NCBI RefSeq assembly: GCF_019104725.1
Contig: NZ_JAHRXF010000002.1
Coordinates: 124,001 to 188,000, forward strand
Direction of reading: 5' to 3'
DNA from: Streptomyces corallincola
GTDB lineage: Bacteria > Actinomycetota > Actinomycetes > Streptomycetales > Streptomycetaceae
DNA length: 64,000 bases
In this document: one piece after another, positions 10,675-19,295 of the stretch
Layout: every line of letters starts with the position of its first letter
Numbering within the stretch: the stretch's first letter is position 1
The notes under the pieces: model-generated
The model's input: only the letters and a program-made list of their open reading frames with translations
Databases searched by the model: none
What the model was told of the DNA's origin: nothing
Translations under genes and position numbers: made by a program

Positions 10675-10704
10675 TTGCCTCGCCGCGCTCCTCTCGCGTA
10701 GTGT
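10675..10704 (+). promoter_or_regulatory. Probable promoter of tRNA-fMet copy 2
   Basis: TTGCCT (10675-10680), an 18-base spacer and TAGTGT (10699-10704) resemble a housekeeping sigma-70 promoter and end 12 bases before the mature tRNA. Copy 1 has only a weak TACGGT-like -10 at the matching place. Confidence 0.55.
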
Positions 10705-10716
10705 CGTGTTCACCGA

Positions 10717-10790
10717 CGCGGGGTGGAGCAGCTCGGTAGCTCGCTGGGCTCATAACCCAGAGGTCGCAGGTTCAAATCCTGTCCCCGCTA
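10717..10790 (+). tRNA. tRNA-fMet (CAT), copy 2
   Basis: The 74 bases are identical to copy 1, including the unpaired C1-U72 and the GGG/CCC anticodon stem that define an initiator tRNA. CCA is not encoded. It stands about 2.2 kb from the first copy in the same orientation, with the Sel1/TPR-like gene between. Confidence 0.97.
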
Positions 10791-10797
10791 CTCAAGG

Positions 10798-10836
10798 CCG
10801 AGGGCCGGAATCCGAGAAACGGATTCCGGCCCTCGG
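10798..10836 (+). terminator. tRNA-fMet copy 2 terminator
   Basis: A perfect 17-bp stem (10798-10814 with 10820-10836) with an AGAAA loop starts eight bases after the tRNA. Confidence 0.85.
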
Positions 10837-10885
10837 TGCGTTTGCGGCCGCGCGCACGCAAAAGGCGAGCGCGGAGGGCAACGGA

Positions 10886-10913
10886 AAGAGGGGCCCCGCG
10901 CGGGGCCCCTCTT
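10886..10913. terminator. Palindromic terminator after catR
   Basis: A perfect palindrome with 13-base arms and a 2-base centre (10886-10913) lies 20 bases beyond the catR stop codon. As RNA it would fold into a stem ending in an AAGAG/CTCTT base. It probably ends catR on the minus strand and blocks read-through from the tRNA. Confidence 0.7.
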
Positions 10914-10933
10914 CTGTCATCTCCGGTGCGCGG

Positions 10934-11350
10934 CTAAGCGCCCGCGCAGTTCGGGCACAGGCCCCGGTACGTCACCTCGACCTCGGACACCGTGAAGCCG
11001 AAGCGCTCCGCGTCCGGGAGGTCGGCGAGCGGGTTGCCCGAGGGGTGCACGTCGCGGATCGCGCCGCAGTGGGCGCACACGAGGTGGTGGTGGGGGCGGT
11101 GCGCGTTCGGGTCGTACCGCTTGGCGCGCCGGTCGGTGGCCACTTCCAGCACCTCGCCGAGCGAGACCAGCTCGCCCAGGGTGTTGTAGACGGTGGCCCG
11201 TGAGATCTCGGGCAGCTTGACGACGGCCCGCGCGTGGACCTCGTCGGCGGTCAGGTGTACGTGCTCGCCGTCGAGGACCTCGGCCACGACACGTCGCTGC
11301 GCGGTCATCCGCCATCCGCGTCCGCGCAGCCGTTCCAGAAGGTCGCTCAT
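10934..11350 (-). CDS. catR: Fur/PerR-family peroxide-responsive repressor (CatR-like)
   Basis: The product is 138 residues. An N-terminal winged helix (about 5-80, RGRGWRMTAQRRVVAEVL and SRATVYNTLGEL) is followed by the dimerisation and metal domain. Metal-site signatures are HHHLVCAHCG and the C-terminal CPNC, giving the two CxxC pairs of a structural Zn site. It resembles S. coelicolor CatR, a PerR-type repressor of catalase that is inactivated by peroxide. Here it is divergent from the catalase gene, and a 7-1-7 palindrome lies in the catalase promoter, which supports that role. ATG 11350 starts the conserved family N-terminus. The regulator function is inferred from family and context. 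Confidence 0.9.
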   Translation of the reverse strand: MSDLLERLRGRGWRMTAQRRVVAEVLDGEHVHLTADEVHARAVVKLPEISRATVYNTLGELVSLGEVLEVATDRRAKRYDPNAHRPHHHLVCAHCGAIRDVHPSGNPLADLPDAERFGFTVSEVEVTYRGLCPNCAGA

Positions 11351-11410
11351 GTCCGTCAGGGTAACAGTCCGCGCTCCGGATTCCGAACGGGTGTTGTTTT
11401 GGATCGGCAT

Positions 11411-11438
11411 TTGACTTGGACTAAGTCCAATGTAGGAT
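11411..11438 (+). promoter_or_regulatory. Catalase promoter with 7-1-7 PerR/Fur-type operator
   Basis: TTGACT (11411-11416), 16 bases, TAGGAT (11433-11438) form a promoter for the catalase gene. The spacer is filled by a perfect palindrome, TTGGACTAAGTCCAA, at 11416-11430. The 7-1-7 geometry is that of Fur/PerR boxes, so a bound repressor would directly cover the -35 to -10 region. Confidence 0.8.
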
Positions 11439-11531
11439 CGAGCCTGGCTTTGGTCGAGGAACAGGGACCGGGCCGCTGAACAGACACCGGCCGGTCGTCA
11501 GGGCCGGTGGCAGCAATCGCAGGAGGCACGC

Positions 11532-12983
11532 GTGACGCAGGGACCGCTCACCACGGAGGCCGGGGCACCGGTCGCGGACAACCAGAACAGCGAGACCGCG
11601 GGGACCGGCGGCCCGGTGCTGGTGCAGGACCAGCACCTCCTGGAGAAGCTCGCCCACTTCAACCGCGAGCGCATCCCGGAGCGCGTCGTCCACGCCCGCG
11701 GCGCCGGGGCGTACGGCACCTTCACGGTGACCGCCGACGTCACGCCGTACACGCGGGCCGCGTTCCTCGCCGGGATCGGCAAGGAGACCGAGGTCTTCCT
11801 GCGGTTCTCCACCGTGGCCGGAAACCTGGGCGCCGCCGACGCCGTGCGCGACCCGCGCGGTTTCGCGTTGAAGTTCTACACCGAGGAGGGCAACTACGAC
11901 CTCGTCGGCAACAACACCCCGGTGTTCTTCATCCGGGACGCGATCAAGTTCCCCGACTTCATCCACACCCAGAAGCGCGACCCGTACACGGGCAGCCAGG
12001 AGGCGGACAACGTCTGGGACTTCTGGGGGCTGTCGCCGGAGTCCACGCACCAGGTGACCTGGCTGTTCGGCGACCGGGGCATCCCGGCGTCGTACCGGCA
12101 CATGGACGGCTTCGGCTCGCACACCTACCAGTGGAGCAACGCGGCCGGTGAGGCGTACTGGGTGAAGTACCACTTCAAGACCGACCAGGGCATCCGCACG
12201 CTCACCGCCGGGGAGGCCGAGGTCCTCGCGGGCAAGGACCCCGACTCCCACCAGCGGGACCTGCGCGAGTCCATCGAGCGCGGGGAGTTCCCGAGCTGGA
12301 CCGTGGGCGTGCAGCTGATGCCGGTCGCGGACGCGGCGACGTACCGGTTCAACCCGTTCGACCTGACCAAGGTGTGGCCGCACGCGGACTACCCGGTCGT
12401 CGAGATCGGCCGCCTGGAGCTGAACCGGAACCCGCGCAACGTGTTCGCGGAGGTCGAGCAGTCGGTCTTCTCCCCGGCCCACTTCGTGCCCGGCATCGGC
12501 CCCTCGCCCGACAAGATGCTCCAGGGCCGCCTGTTCGCGTACGGCGACGCCCACCGCTACCGCGTCGGTGTCAACGCCGACCACCTGCCGGTCAACCGCC
12601 CGCACGCCACCGAGGCGCGCACCCACGGCCGGGACGGCTTCCTCTACGACGGCCGCCACGAGGGCGCGAAGAACTACGAGCCCAACAGCTTCGGCGGGCC
12701 CGCCGAGACCGGCCGCGCGCTGTGGGAGCCGGTCGCGGTGTCCGGCGCCACCGGTGCCCACGTCACCCCGGTGCACGCCGAGGACGACGACTTCCGGCAG
12801 GCCGGTGACCTCTACCGGCTGATGCCCGAGGACGCCAGGGAGCGGCTCATCGCCAACCTGGCGGGCTCCCTCGCGGGCGTCTCCCGCGCCGACATCGCCG
12901 AGCGGGCGATCGGCAACTTCCGCGCCGCGGACGAGGACTTCGGCAAGCGGCTGGAGGCCGCGGTACAGGCCCTGCGCGGCTGA
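11532..12983 (+). CDS. katA: Monofunctional haem catalase (clade 3, KatA/CatA type)
   Basis: The 483-residue length fits small-subunit catalases, which dismutate hydrogen peroxide. The active-site His54 ([10 protein letters not shown]), Asn127 (DLVGNN) and proximal haem ligand Tyr337 ([12 protein letters not shown]) are all present. GTG 11532 follows a perfect AGGAGG five bases upstream. There is no signal peptide, so it is cytoplasmic. It is divergent from the CatR-like repressor and carries a palindromic operator in its promoter, so induction by peroxide is expected. A hairpin at 13014-13046 follows the stop. Confidence 0.96.
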   Translation: MTQGPLTTEAGAPVADNQNSETAGTGGPVLVQDQHLLEKLAHFNRERIPERVVHARGAGAYGTFTVTADVTPYTRAAFLAGIGKETEVFLRFSTVAGNLGAADAVRDPRGFALKFYTEEGNYDLVGNNTPVFFIRDAIKFPDFIHTQKRDPYTGSQEADNVWDFWGLSPESTHQVTWLFGDRGIPASYRHMDGFGSHTYQWSNAAGEAYWVKYHFKTDQGIRTLTAGEAEVLAGKDPDSHQRDLRESIERGEFPSWTVGVQLMPVADAATYRFNPFDLTKVWPHADYPVVEIGRLELNRNPRNVFAEVEQSVFSPAHFVPGIGPSPDKMLQGRLFAYGDAHRYRVGVNADHLPVNRPHATEARTHGRDGFLYDGRHEGAKNYEPNSFGGPAETGRALWEPVAVSGATGAHVTPVHAEDDDFRQAGDLYRLMPEDARERLIANLAGSLAGVSRADIAERAIGNFRAADEDFGKRLEAAVQALRG

Positions 12984-13013
12984 TCTCCAGCACTGGACCG
13001 CTTGCCGAACGGC

Positions 13014-13046
13014 GATGGACCGGCTCCCCCGGGGGGCCGGTCCATC
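13014..13046 (+). terminator. Catalase terminator hairpin
   Basis: Arms of 16 bases (13014-13029 and 13031-13046) pair with one mismatch about 30 bases after the catalase stop. It also faces the convergent CBS gene. There is no clear T-run. Confidence 0.65.
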
Positions 13047-13085
13047 CGTCTGTCCGGAGGGTCATGCCGGGGGGCCGGGGGTCGC

Positions 13086-13478
13086 TCAGGCCGCCAGGCG
13101 GCCTTCCGTCGGGGCCCAGCAGCGGATGATGTCGCGGACCGAGACGATGCCCGCAGGGGTGCCCCGGTCCAGCACGATCAGATGGCGGAACCCGCCGTGC
13201 GCCATCGCGCGGGCCGCCTCCTGGAGCGACCAGGCCGGGGCCGCGAAGACCACGTTGTTGGTGGTGTGGGCGTGGATGCGCTCCGTGTCCGGGTCCTGCC
13301 CGAGGCCGACGGAGTTCAGGATGTCGCGCTCGGTCAGGATGCCGGGGCCGCCGGCGTCGGGGTCGAGGACCAGGGCCGCGCCCACCCTGCGGGCGGACAT
13401 CAGCGCGGCTGCCTGGCGGAGGGTGTGGTCGGGGCCGAGGGTGAGGACCACGGTGCTCATGGCGTCACGGACGAGCAT
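13086..13478 (-). CDS. Tandem CBS-domain protein
   Basis: The 130-residue protein is made of two CBS motifs: MLVRDAMSTVVLTLGPDHTL to about residue 60 (ILTERDIL), and residues 65-125 (GFRHLIVLDRGTPAGIVSVRDI). Such pairs form a Bateman module that binds adenosyl nucleotides. No fused catalytic domain is present. ATG 13478 has AGGAGG about 12 bases upstream; no other start fits. Stand-alone CBS pairs are numerous in streptomycetes and their partners are mostly unknown. The 263 bp between it and hisN contain several loosely repeated GTACG-type blocks but no recognisable gene. Confidence 0.9.
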   Translation of the reverse strand: MLVRDAMSTVVLTLGPDHTLRQAAALMSARRVGAALVLDPDAGGPGILTERDILNSVGLGQDPDTERIHAHTTNNVVFAAPAWSLQEAARAMAHGGFRHLIVLDRGTPAGIVSVRDIIRCWAPTEGRLAA

Positions 13479-13741
13479 GGGGCGGAGCCACCTCCTGGGA
13501 GAACCCGCGAATCCCGCGCCGCGCACACCGGCCGGGGTTCACAAACGCACAAATGGGGGTGGCTTCAGAGTGGCAGGTAAAGAGCGGGTCAACAAGGGGG
13601 CGCGTGCGGCCGGTCGAGGGCGCGCGCGGCACCCCGCCGACCCACGGCAGCGCCGGTACGAGGCACAGGCGTACGGGTTCCAGCCGTACGAGGTGTCAGC
13701 GGTACGGGGCGTCAGCGATGCGGGGCTCGGCGGCGCGGGTT

Positions 13742-14542
13742 TCAGCGGCGCTGGTTGACGAAGTCCAGCAGCTCGTCATGGAGCAGCCCGTTGGAGGCCG
13801 CCGCGTTGCCGCTGTGCGGACCGGGCCGCCCGTCCAGACCGGTGAAGGTGCCGCCCGCCTCGGTGACGATGACCGCGTTCGCCGCCATGTCCCACAGCGA
13901 CAGCTCCGGCTCCGCGCACAGGTCCACCGCACCCTCGGCGACCAGCATGTACGGCCAGAAGTCGCCGTACGCGCGGGTCCGCCACACCGAGCGGGTCAGG
14001 TCCAAGAAGCCGTTCAGGCGCCCCTGCTCCTCCCAGCCCGACAGCGAGGAGTACGCGAACGAGGCGTCCGCGAGGCGGCCCACGCGGGAGACGTGGATGC
14101 GGGACGCCGAGGTCAGACCGCGTCCGGTGAACGCGCCGTGCCCCTCCGCCGCCCACCAGCGGCGGCCCAGCGCGGGCGCCGAGACCAGGCCCACCACCGG
14201 ACGGAAACCGCCCTCGCCCGCCTCCATCAGCGAGATCAGGGTCGCCCAGACGGGCACCCCGCGCACGTAGTTCTTGGTCCCGTCGATCGGGTCGATCACC
14301 CAGCGGCGTGGGCCGGTGCCCCGCACGCCGTACTCCTCGCCGAGGACCGCGTCGCGCGGGCGGGCCCGCTGGAGATGGCCGCGGATCACCTCCTCGGCCG
14401 CCTTGTCCGCCTCGCTGACCGGGGTCATGTCCGGCTTGGTCTCGACCTTGAGGTCGAGCGCCTTGAAACGGGCCGTGGTCGCGGCGTCGGCCGCGTCGGC
14501 GAGGACATGGGCGAGACGGAGGTCGTCGAGGTAGTCCGGCAT
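13742..14542 (-). CDS. hisN: Histidinol-phosphatase HisN (inositol monophosphatase family)
   Basis: This encodes 266 residues. The metal-binding signatures of the IMPase fold are EE at 69-70, DPIDGTKNY from 84 and LSLWDMAANAVIVTEAGG near the C-terminus. It strongly resembles the S. coelicolor enzyme I remember as a histidinol-phosphate phosphatase (SCO5208), the penultimate step of histidine synthesis. On sequence alone an inositol monophosphatase remains possible. ATG 14542 opens the conserved N-terminus MPDYLDDLRLAHVLADAAD. It is transcribed alone. Confidence 0.88.
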   Translation of the reverse strand: MPDYLDDLRLAHVLADAADAATTARFKALDLKVETKPDMTPVSEADKAAEEVIRGHLQRARPRDAVLGEEYGVRGTGPRRWVIDPIDGTKNYVRGVPVWATLISLMEAGEGGFRPVVGLVSAPALGRRWWAAEGHGAFTGRGLTSASRIHVSRVGRLADASFAYSSLSGWEEQGRLNGFLDLTRSVWRTRAYGDFWPYMLVAEGAVDLCAEPELSLWDMAANAVIVTEAGGTFTGLDGRPGPHSGNAAASNGLLHDELLDFVNQRR

Positions 14543-14742
14543 GTCAGGAACCGTATCGGCCCGGACCATTCCGGGCCACAAGGGGGGCCGGACCGGACGG
14601 GAGACACGGGCGGGGCACCCGGTGCGCGCGGGGCGTCCCGGTACGGACAGGTGCTCCCGCGCGCCGACGCGCACCCTTGACAGTGCTGGTGGGCGCGTCA
14701 AATCTGGGTGCTCAGCCGCTGGCCCCCTCCAGGGAGGCGATG

Positions 14743-15390
14743 ATGCCCGCAGCCAGGGAATCGCTCTTGGACGCCGCCCGCACCGCCCTCGCGCGCCGAC
14801 CCTGGTCCGCGGTGCGCATGGTCGAGGTCGCCGCGTCCGCCGGGGTGTCCCGGCAGACCCTGTACAACGAGTTCGGCGGCAAGGAAGGGCTCGCGCGGGC
14901 GCTGGTGCGCCGGGAGGCCGAGGGCTATCTCGCCGGGATCGACCGGGCGCTGGCCGCGCACACCGACGCGGGCGACCGGCTGACCGCCGCCGCCGAGTGG
15001 ACCGCGTCCGCCGCCCGCGACAACGCGCTGCTGCGGGCCCTGCTCACCGGCTGCTGGAACGAGTGGCTGCCCGGCCCGCCGCCGGTGCCGACGCCCGGCG
15101 AGTTCGTACGGCTCGTCCGGGACCGCGCGGTCACCGCGCTGCTGCCGCCCGCCGCGCCCCCCGAGGACGTCGTCGCCCTCACCCGCGCCTGCGAACTCGC
15201 CGTCCGCGTCGGCCTGTCCTGCGTCTGCGCCCCGCCGGGCGGCGGCGGCACGGGGGACCTCGTACGGCGGACCCTGCGGGGCTGGACCGACCGGGGACCC
15301 GTGGTTCCGGTCCCCGGGGCCGCTCGGACAGGCCCTGGTGGGACTAGTGGGACGACCCCGAGAGCTGGAGGCCGATCACCCCGAGGATGA
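14743..15390 (+). CDS. TetR-family regulator
   Basis: This encodes 215 residues. The N-terminal helix-turn-helix is classical TetR (VEVAASAGVSRQTLYNEFGG, about residues 26-45), followed by a helical ligand domain. ATG 14743 was chosen over the adjacent ATG 14740 because GGGAGG ends five bases before it. The last 18 residues (GGTSGTTPRAGG...) are low complexity and lie over the 3' end of the convergent SMR gene; the two overlap by 47 bp. It may control that exporter through the large dyad at 15686-15737. Confidence 0.87.
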   Translation: MPAARESLLDAARTALARRPWSAVRMVEVAASAGVSRQTLYNEFGGKEGLARALVRREAEGYLAGIDRALAAHTDAGDRLTAAAEWTASAARDNALLRALLTGCWNEWLPGPPPVPTPGEFVRLVRDRAVTALLPPAAPPEDVVALTRACELAVRVGLSCVCAPPGGGGTGDLVRRTLRGWTDRGPVVPVPGAARTGPGGTSGTTPRAGGRSPRG

Positions 15391-15667
15391 CCAGGGTGAT
15401 GGAGAGCAGCTTCAGGGTGGAGACGAGGTCCCCGAGGAAGACCATGCCGTAGATCGCGGTGCCCGCCGCGCCGATCCCGGTCCACACCGCGTACGCCGGG
15501 CCCACGTCGAGCTTCTTCAGCGAGAGGGTCAGCAGACCGAAGCTGCCCAGCGCGAACGCGGCGAACGCGATCGTCGGCCAGAGCCGGGTGAACCCGTGCG
15601 ACAGCTTCAGGCACACGGCGAAACCGGTCTCCAGAATTCCGGCCACTATCACCAGCAGCCACGCCAT
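15344..15667 (-). CDS. SMR-family transporter, Gdx/SugE-like (guanidinium exporter type)
   Basis: The 107-residue protein has four membrane helices. Glu13 in GILETGFAV is the essential coupling residue. The segments SHGFTRLWPT and AYAVWTGIGAAGTA match the Gdx/SugE branch rather than EmrE-type multidrug pumps. Gdx proteins export guanidinium. No guanidine riboswitch can be recognised in the 86 bp upstream; a strong inverted repeat lies there instead, so control is more likely by a DNA-binding repressor. It works as an antiparallel dimer and may pair with itself, since no second SMR gene is adjacent. Confidence 0.9.
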   Translation of the reverse strand: MAWLLVIVAGILETGFAVCLKLSHGFTRLWPTIAFAAFALGSFGLLTLSLKKLDVGPAYAVWTGIGAAGTAIYGMVFLGDLVSTLKLLSITLVILGVIGLQLSGSSH

Positions 15668-15685
15668 GTGCTGTCCTCCCGCGTC

Positions 15686-15737
15686 GGTCCGGCACCGCCG
15701 GTTCGGTGCGATTATGCACTTACCGGCGGTCCGGACC
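15686..15737. promoter_or_regulatory. Nested dyad around the SMR promoter
   Basis: Arms 15686-15702 and 15722-15737 are inverted copies of a GGTCCGG(C)ACCGCCGGT block with a single-base bulge. The centre (15707-15718) holds GTGC-GATTAT-GCAC; on the minus strand this reads CATAAT, a good -10 for the SMR gene. The right arm itself contains the palindrome GGTCCGGACC. This is the layout of a TetR-type operator straddling a promoter. Confidence 0.6.
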
Positions 15738-15753
15738 CGCAAACACGCGGTGA

Positions 15754-16764
15754 TCAGTCGCCTTCCCTGCGGTCCCTGGTGGCGAGCAGCCGACGCAGCG
15801 AGTACAGCCGCGCCGGATCGGCGTGGCCCTCCGCCACCCAGGCGTCCAGCGCGCAGTCCTGCTCGTCGTGGCCGCACGCGCGCGGACAGCCCTCGGTGCC
15901 GGGCACCAGGTCCGGGAAGGCGTTGATCACCCGCGAGGGATCGATGTGCGCCAGCCCGAACGACCGTACGCCCGGCGTGTCCACGACCCACTCGTCCTCG
16001 CCGCTCAGCGGCAGCGCCAGCGCGGAGGTGGTGGTGTGCCGACCGCGCCCGGTCACCGCGTTGACGTGGCCGGTGCTGCGCCGTCGGTCCTGCGGGACGA
16101 GGGCGTTCACCAGGGTGGTCTTGCCGACGCCGGAGTGCCCGACGAACGCGGTGATCCGGCCGCGCAGATGGGCGCGGACCCGCTCCGCCGCGTCCCCGTT
16201 CTCCAGCTCGTCCCGGCTGGTCACCACGTAGGGGATGTCCAGGTCGCCGTAGAGCTCCAGGAGCTTGTCCGGCGGGGCCAGGTCCGACTTGGTCAGCACC
16301 AGCAGCGGCTCCAGACCGCCGTCGTACGCCGCGACCAGGCAGCGGTCGATCAGGCGCGGCCGGGGCTCGGGGTCGGCGAGCGCGGTGACGATGGCGAGCT
16401 GGTCGGCGTTGGCGACGACCACCCGCTCGTACGGGTCGTCGTCGTCGGCGGTGCGGCGCAGCACCGAGGCGCGCGGCTCGATGCGCACGATCCGCGCCAG
16501 GGTGTCCTTCGTGCCGGACAGGTCCCCGACCAGGGCGACCCGGTCGCCCACCACGGCCGCCTTCCGGCCCAGTTCGCGGGCCTTCATCGCGGTGACCGCG
16601 CGCCCGTCCACCAGGCAGGTCAGGCGGCCCCGGTCCACGGTGAGGACCATGCCCTCGGCCGCGTCCTCGTGCTTGGGCCGGATATGGGTGCGCGGCCGGT
16701 TCCCCTTGCGGTTGGGGCGGCTGCGGATGTCGTCCTCGTCGGTGTGCTTGCCGTAGCGGCGCAT
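15754..16764 (-). CDS. rsgA: Ribosome small-subunit-dependent GTPase RsgA
   Basis: This encodes 336 residues. The GTPase motifs are circularly permuted as in RsgA/YjeQ: G4 TKSD at 158-161 precedes G1 GHSGVGKT at 209-216 and G3 DTPG at 262. An N-terminal OB fold (about 38-100) and a C-terminal zinc site (Cys292, Cys296, His298, Cys303) complete the family pattern. RsgA acts in late 30S maturation. ATG 16764 is in frame and 16 bases after the aroA stop, so the two genes form an aroA-rsgA operon. The first 30 residues are basic (RSRPNRKGNRPRTHIRPK), as often seen in actinobacterial RsgA. Confidence 0.95.
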   Translation of the reverse strand: MRRYGKHTDEDDIRSRPNRKGNRPRTHIRPKHEDAAEGMVLTVDRGRLTCLVDGRAVTAMKARELGRKAAVVGDRVALVGDLSGTKDTLARIVRIEPRASVLRRTADDDDPYERVVVANADQLAIVTALADPEPRPRLIDRCLVAAYDGGLEPLLVLTKSDLAPPDKLLELYGDLDIPYVVTSRDELENGDAAERVRAHLRGRITAFVGHSGVGKTTLVNALVPQDRRRSTGHVNAVTGRGRHTTTSALALPLSGEDEWVVDTPGVRSFGLAHIDPSRVINAFPDLVPGTEGCPRACGHDEQDCALDAWVAEGHADPARLYSLRRLLATRDRREGD

Positions 16765-16780
16765 GATCCCGGTCCGCCCG

Positions 16781-18097
16781 TCAGTTCCCGAGCATCCCGG
16801 TCCACAGATCGGGGAAGTCCGGCAGGGTCTTTGCCGTCGTCCCCACGTTCTCGATCTCCACGCCCGCGACCGCCAGGCCGATGATCGCACCGGCGGTGGC
16901 CATGCGGTGGTCGTCGTAGGTGTGGAAGACCCCGCCGTGCAGCGGACGCGGCCGGATGTGCAGGCCGTCGGCGGTCTCGGTGACGTCGCCGCCCAGCTCG
17001 TTGATCTCCTTGGTGAGCGCGGCCAGCCGGTCCGTCTCGTGCAGCCGCAGATGGGCCACCCCGCGCAGCGTCGAGGGGGAGTCGGCGAGCGCCGCCACCG
17101 CCGCGATGCCCGGCGTCAGCTCACCCACGTCACCGAGGTCCACGTCGATGCCGTGGACGCGTCCGGTGCCGGTGAACGACAGCCCGGCGTCGGTGAGTTC
17201 GCAGGCGCCGCCCATCTCGGTGAAGATCTCCCGCAGCCGGTCGCCCGGCTGCGTGGTGCGGGCCGGCCAGTCCGGGACCAGCACCTTGCCGCCCGTGACC
17301 AGCGCCGCCGCGAGGAACGGCTGCGCGTTGGACAGGTCGGGCTCGACGGTCAGGTCCCGGCCGAGCAGCGCGCCCGGCGTCACCCGCCACACGTTCGGCT
17401 CGCCGCCCGACTCCGGGGTGTCCACCTGGGCGCCGACCGCGCGCAGCATGTCCACGGTCATCCGGATGTGCGGCAGCGACGGCAGGGTCGCACCGGTGTG
17501 CCGGACCTCGACACCCTGGTTGAAGCGGGGCGCGGAGAGCAGCAGCGCCGAGACGAACTGCGAGGACGCGGACGCGTCGATCGACACCGGGCCGCCGTCC
17601 AGCGCCCCGACGCCGTGCACGGTGAGCGGCAGCGCGCCCCGGTCCTCGTCGTCGATCCGGGCACCGAGCACGCGCAGCGCGTCGATCACGCCGTGCAGCG
17701 GACGCTCGTACGAACGCGGGTCGCCGTCGAAGCGGACGGGGCCGTTCGCCAGCGCGGCCACCGGCGGCAGGAAGCGCATCACCGTGCCCGCGTTGCCGAC
17801 GTCCACCGTGGCCGGGCCGCGCAGCCCGTCGGGCAGCACCCGCCACGCCTCGCCCGAGCCGTCCGGGCCGACGCCCTCCTCGATCTCCACGCCCATCGCG
17901 CGCAGCGCGCCCGCCATCAGCAGCGTGTCCCGCGAGCGCAGCGGGCGGCGCAGCCAGCCCGGCTCGGAGGCGAGCGCCGCCAGCACCAGGGCACGGTTGG
18001 TGACGGACTTGGACCCCGGCACGTGGACCGTGGCGTCCACGGCCCCGCTCGCGTGCGGGGCGGGCCAGAGGGCGGGGGGAGCGGTGTTCGGGGCCAT
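16781..18097 (-). CDS. aroA: 3-phosphoshikimate 1-carboxyvinyltransferase (EPSP synthase)
   Basis: The 438-residue enzyme makes EPSP in the shikimate pathway. The first domain carries [18 protein letters not shown], with Lys30 as the substrate-binding Lys, and the later [14 protein letters not shown] is the second family signature. [12 protein letters not shown] is the third. ATG 18097 precedes a short Pro/Ala-rich leader. It is followed by rsgA after 16 bases. Confidence 0.96.
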   Translation of the reverse strand: MAPNTAPPALWPAPHASGAVDATVHVPGSKSVTNRALVLAALASEPGWLRRPLRSRDTLLMAGALRAMGVEIEEGVGPDGSGEAWRVLPDGLRGPATVDVGNAGTVMRFLPPVAALANGPVRFDGDPRSYERPLHGVIDALRVLGARIDDEDRGALPLTVHGVGALDGGPVSIDASASSQFVSALLLSAPRFNQGVEVRHTGATLPSLPHIRMTVDMLRAVGAQVDTPESGGEPNVWRVTPGALLGRDLTVEPDLSNAQPFLAAALVTGGKVLVPDWPARTTQPGDRLREIFTEMGGACELTDAGLSFTGTGRVHGIDVDLGDVGELTPGIAAVAALADSPSTLRGVAHLRLHETDRLAALTKEINELGGDVTETADGLHIRPRPLHGGVFHTYDDHRMATAGAIIGLAVAGVEIENVGTTAKTLPDFPDLWTGMLGN

Positions 18098-18109
18098 GAG
18101 GCCACTTTA

Positions 18110-18275
18110 TAGGGGGCTCTACAAGGGAAGGGCGGGCGTCGCGGCTGCGGGGCGGTGGTTACGGGGTGGGGGTGCGGGGTGTGGGGCCGGGGTGGTGGCT
18201 GCGGGGGCGGTGGATACGGGGTGCGATGGATACGAGGTGCGGGCCGGGGCTTGCGGCCGCGGGGGGGGGGCGTGG
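18110..18275. other. G-rich low-complexity intergenic segment
   Basis: Between aroA and the M50-like gene the plus strand is dominated by GGGG and GGTGG blocks with near-repeats of GGTGGxTACGGGGTG and GGATACG, ending in a run of about nine G (near 18261). On the minus strand it forms the aroA leader. No ORF, hairpin or box stands out; G-quadruplex potential is the only visible property. Confidence 0.5.
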
Positions 18276-18284
18276 CCGCAAGGC

Positions 18285-19010
18285 TCACACCTCCAGCAGC
18301 CAGCGCCCGCCGCCGATCAGGGAGCACAGGGACACCGCGTGGAACAGGAACAGCCAGAGGGCGGGCGGTACGTGGGTCAGGCGGGCGAGCTGGTCCGCGT
18401 CGGAGTCCCCGGCGCCCCCACGGCGCCGCTTGGCCTGGAGTTCGAAGGGCGGACGCACCCCGCCCAGCAGCAGGAACCACACCACCGCGTACGCGAACGC
18501 CGCCTGCACCTGGGGCCCCGCCAGCCAGGACACCAGCAGGAACGCGCCGCCCGCCAGCACCACGGTGAGCACGCCGTACGCGTTGCGGATCATCACCAGC
18601 ATCGCCACCAGCAGCGCGGTCGCCGCCCAGAGCAGCAGCGTGATCCGGCCCGCCGCCAGCAGCGCCGCCCCGCCGAGACCGAGCAGCGAGGGCGCGGTGT
18701 ACCCGGCGGCGGCCGTGAGGATCATGCCGATGCCGTGCGGCTTGCCCCGGCTGACCGTCAGTCCACTGGTGTCGGAGTGCAGCCGTATCCCGGTCAGCCG
18801 CCGTCCGGTGAGCAGCGCCGTCAGCCCGTGCCCGCCCTCGTGCGCGATCGTGATCGCGTTCCGCGACACCCGCCACACCGGATGCGGCACCACCACGACC
18901 AGCGCCGCGACCAGCGTGGCCACGACCACCCACAGGTCCGGATCGGGCTGCAGCCCGGTGAGCCGGTCCCAGAGATCGGTCGGCGAGGAGACGGCCATGC
19001 TGCTGTCCAT
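18285..19010 (-). CDS. M50B-like membrane metallopeptidase
   Basis: This encodes 241 residues. The zinc motif HEGGH (His57, Glu58, His61) follows the first membrane helix, and further hydrophobic segments give about six membrane spans. These are marks of the M50B family of intramembrane or membrane-associated zinc peptidases. A third ligand is not obvious. ATG 19010 has GGGAG about 11 bases upstream; ATG 18998 is an alternative. It may be co-transcribed with aroA-rsgA, though 187 bp separate them. Substrate unknown. Confidence 0.87.
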   Translation of the reverse strand: MDSSMAVSSPTDLWDRLTGLQPDPDLWVVVATLVAALVVVVPHPVWRVSRNAITIAHEGGHGLTALLTGRRLTGIRLHSDTSGLTVSRGKPHGIGMILTAAAGYTAPSLLGLGGAALLAAGRITLLLWAATALLVAMLVMIRNAYGVLTVVLAGGAFLLVSWLAGPQVQAAFAYAVVWFLLLGGVRPPFELQAKRRRGGAGDSDADQLARLTHVPPALWLFLFHAVSLCSLIGGGRWLLEV

Positions 19011-19295
19011 GTCGGTCGGTGGCTCCCTGTCCTGTCCCGGCCGGGGTCCCCGCCCCGGCCCGCGTCTCCGTCCCACGCTCCGCGCCCGCGCATCCGTCCC
19101 GGCACGGCACGGTGGCACGCGTGTGCGGACGCTATCTGAGACGCGGGGGCGGGGGGAATCGTTCCTGGTCGGAACCGCCGTTCCGAAGGGAGGCTCCGTC
19201 CCGAGCCGCCGAGGAACCCGCGCTTGGGTTCCAGCCCGGACCTCGCCGTACGCTGGCCCTGCGGCAACTGGTGTGGCGGAGTGGAGGTGGGCCGG

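Noticed and set aside
8518..10790. Integrated element using tRNA attachment sites
   Set aside because: Two tRNA copies bracket a gene, but there is no integrase or phage gene, and both tRNAs are complete with their own terminators.
15668..15753. Guanidine riboswitch upstream of the Gdx-like gene
   Set aside because: The 86-bp gap lacks the conserved ykkC core; it is dominated by a DNA-type inverted repeat instead.
19224..19295. Longer start for the SRAP gene
   Set aside because: It would place extra residues before the catalytic Cys, which must become the N-terminus.
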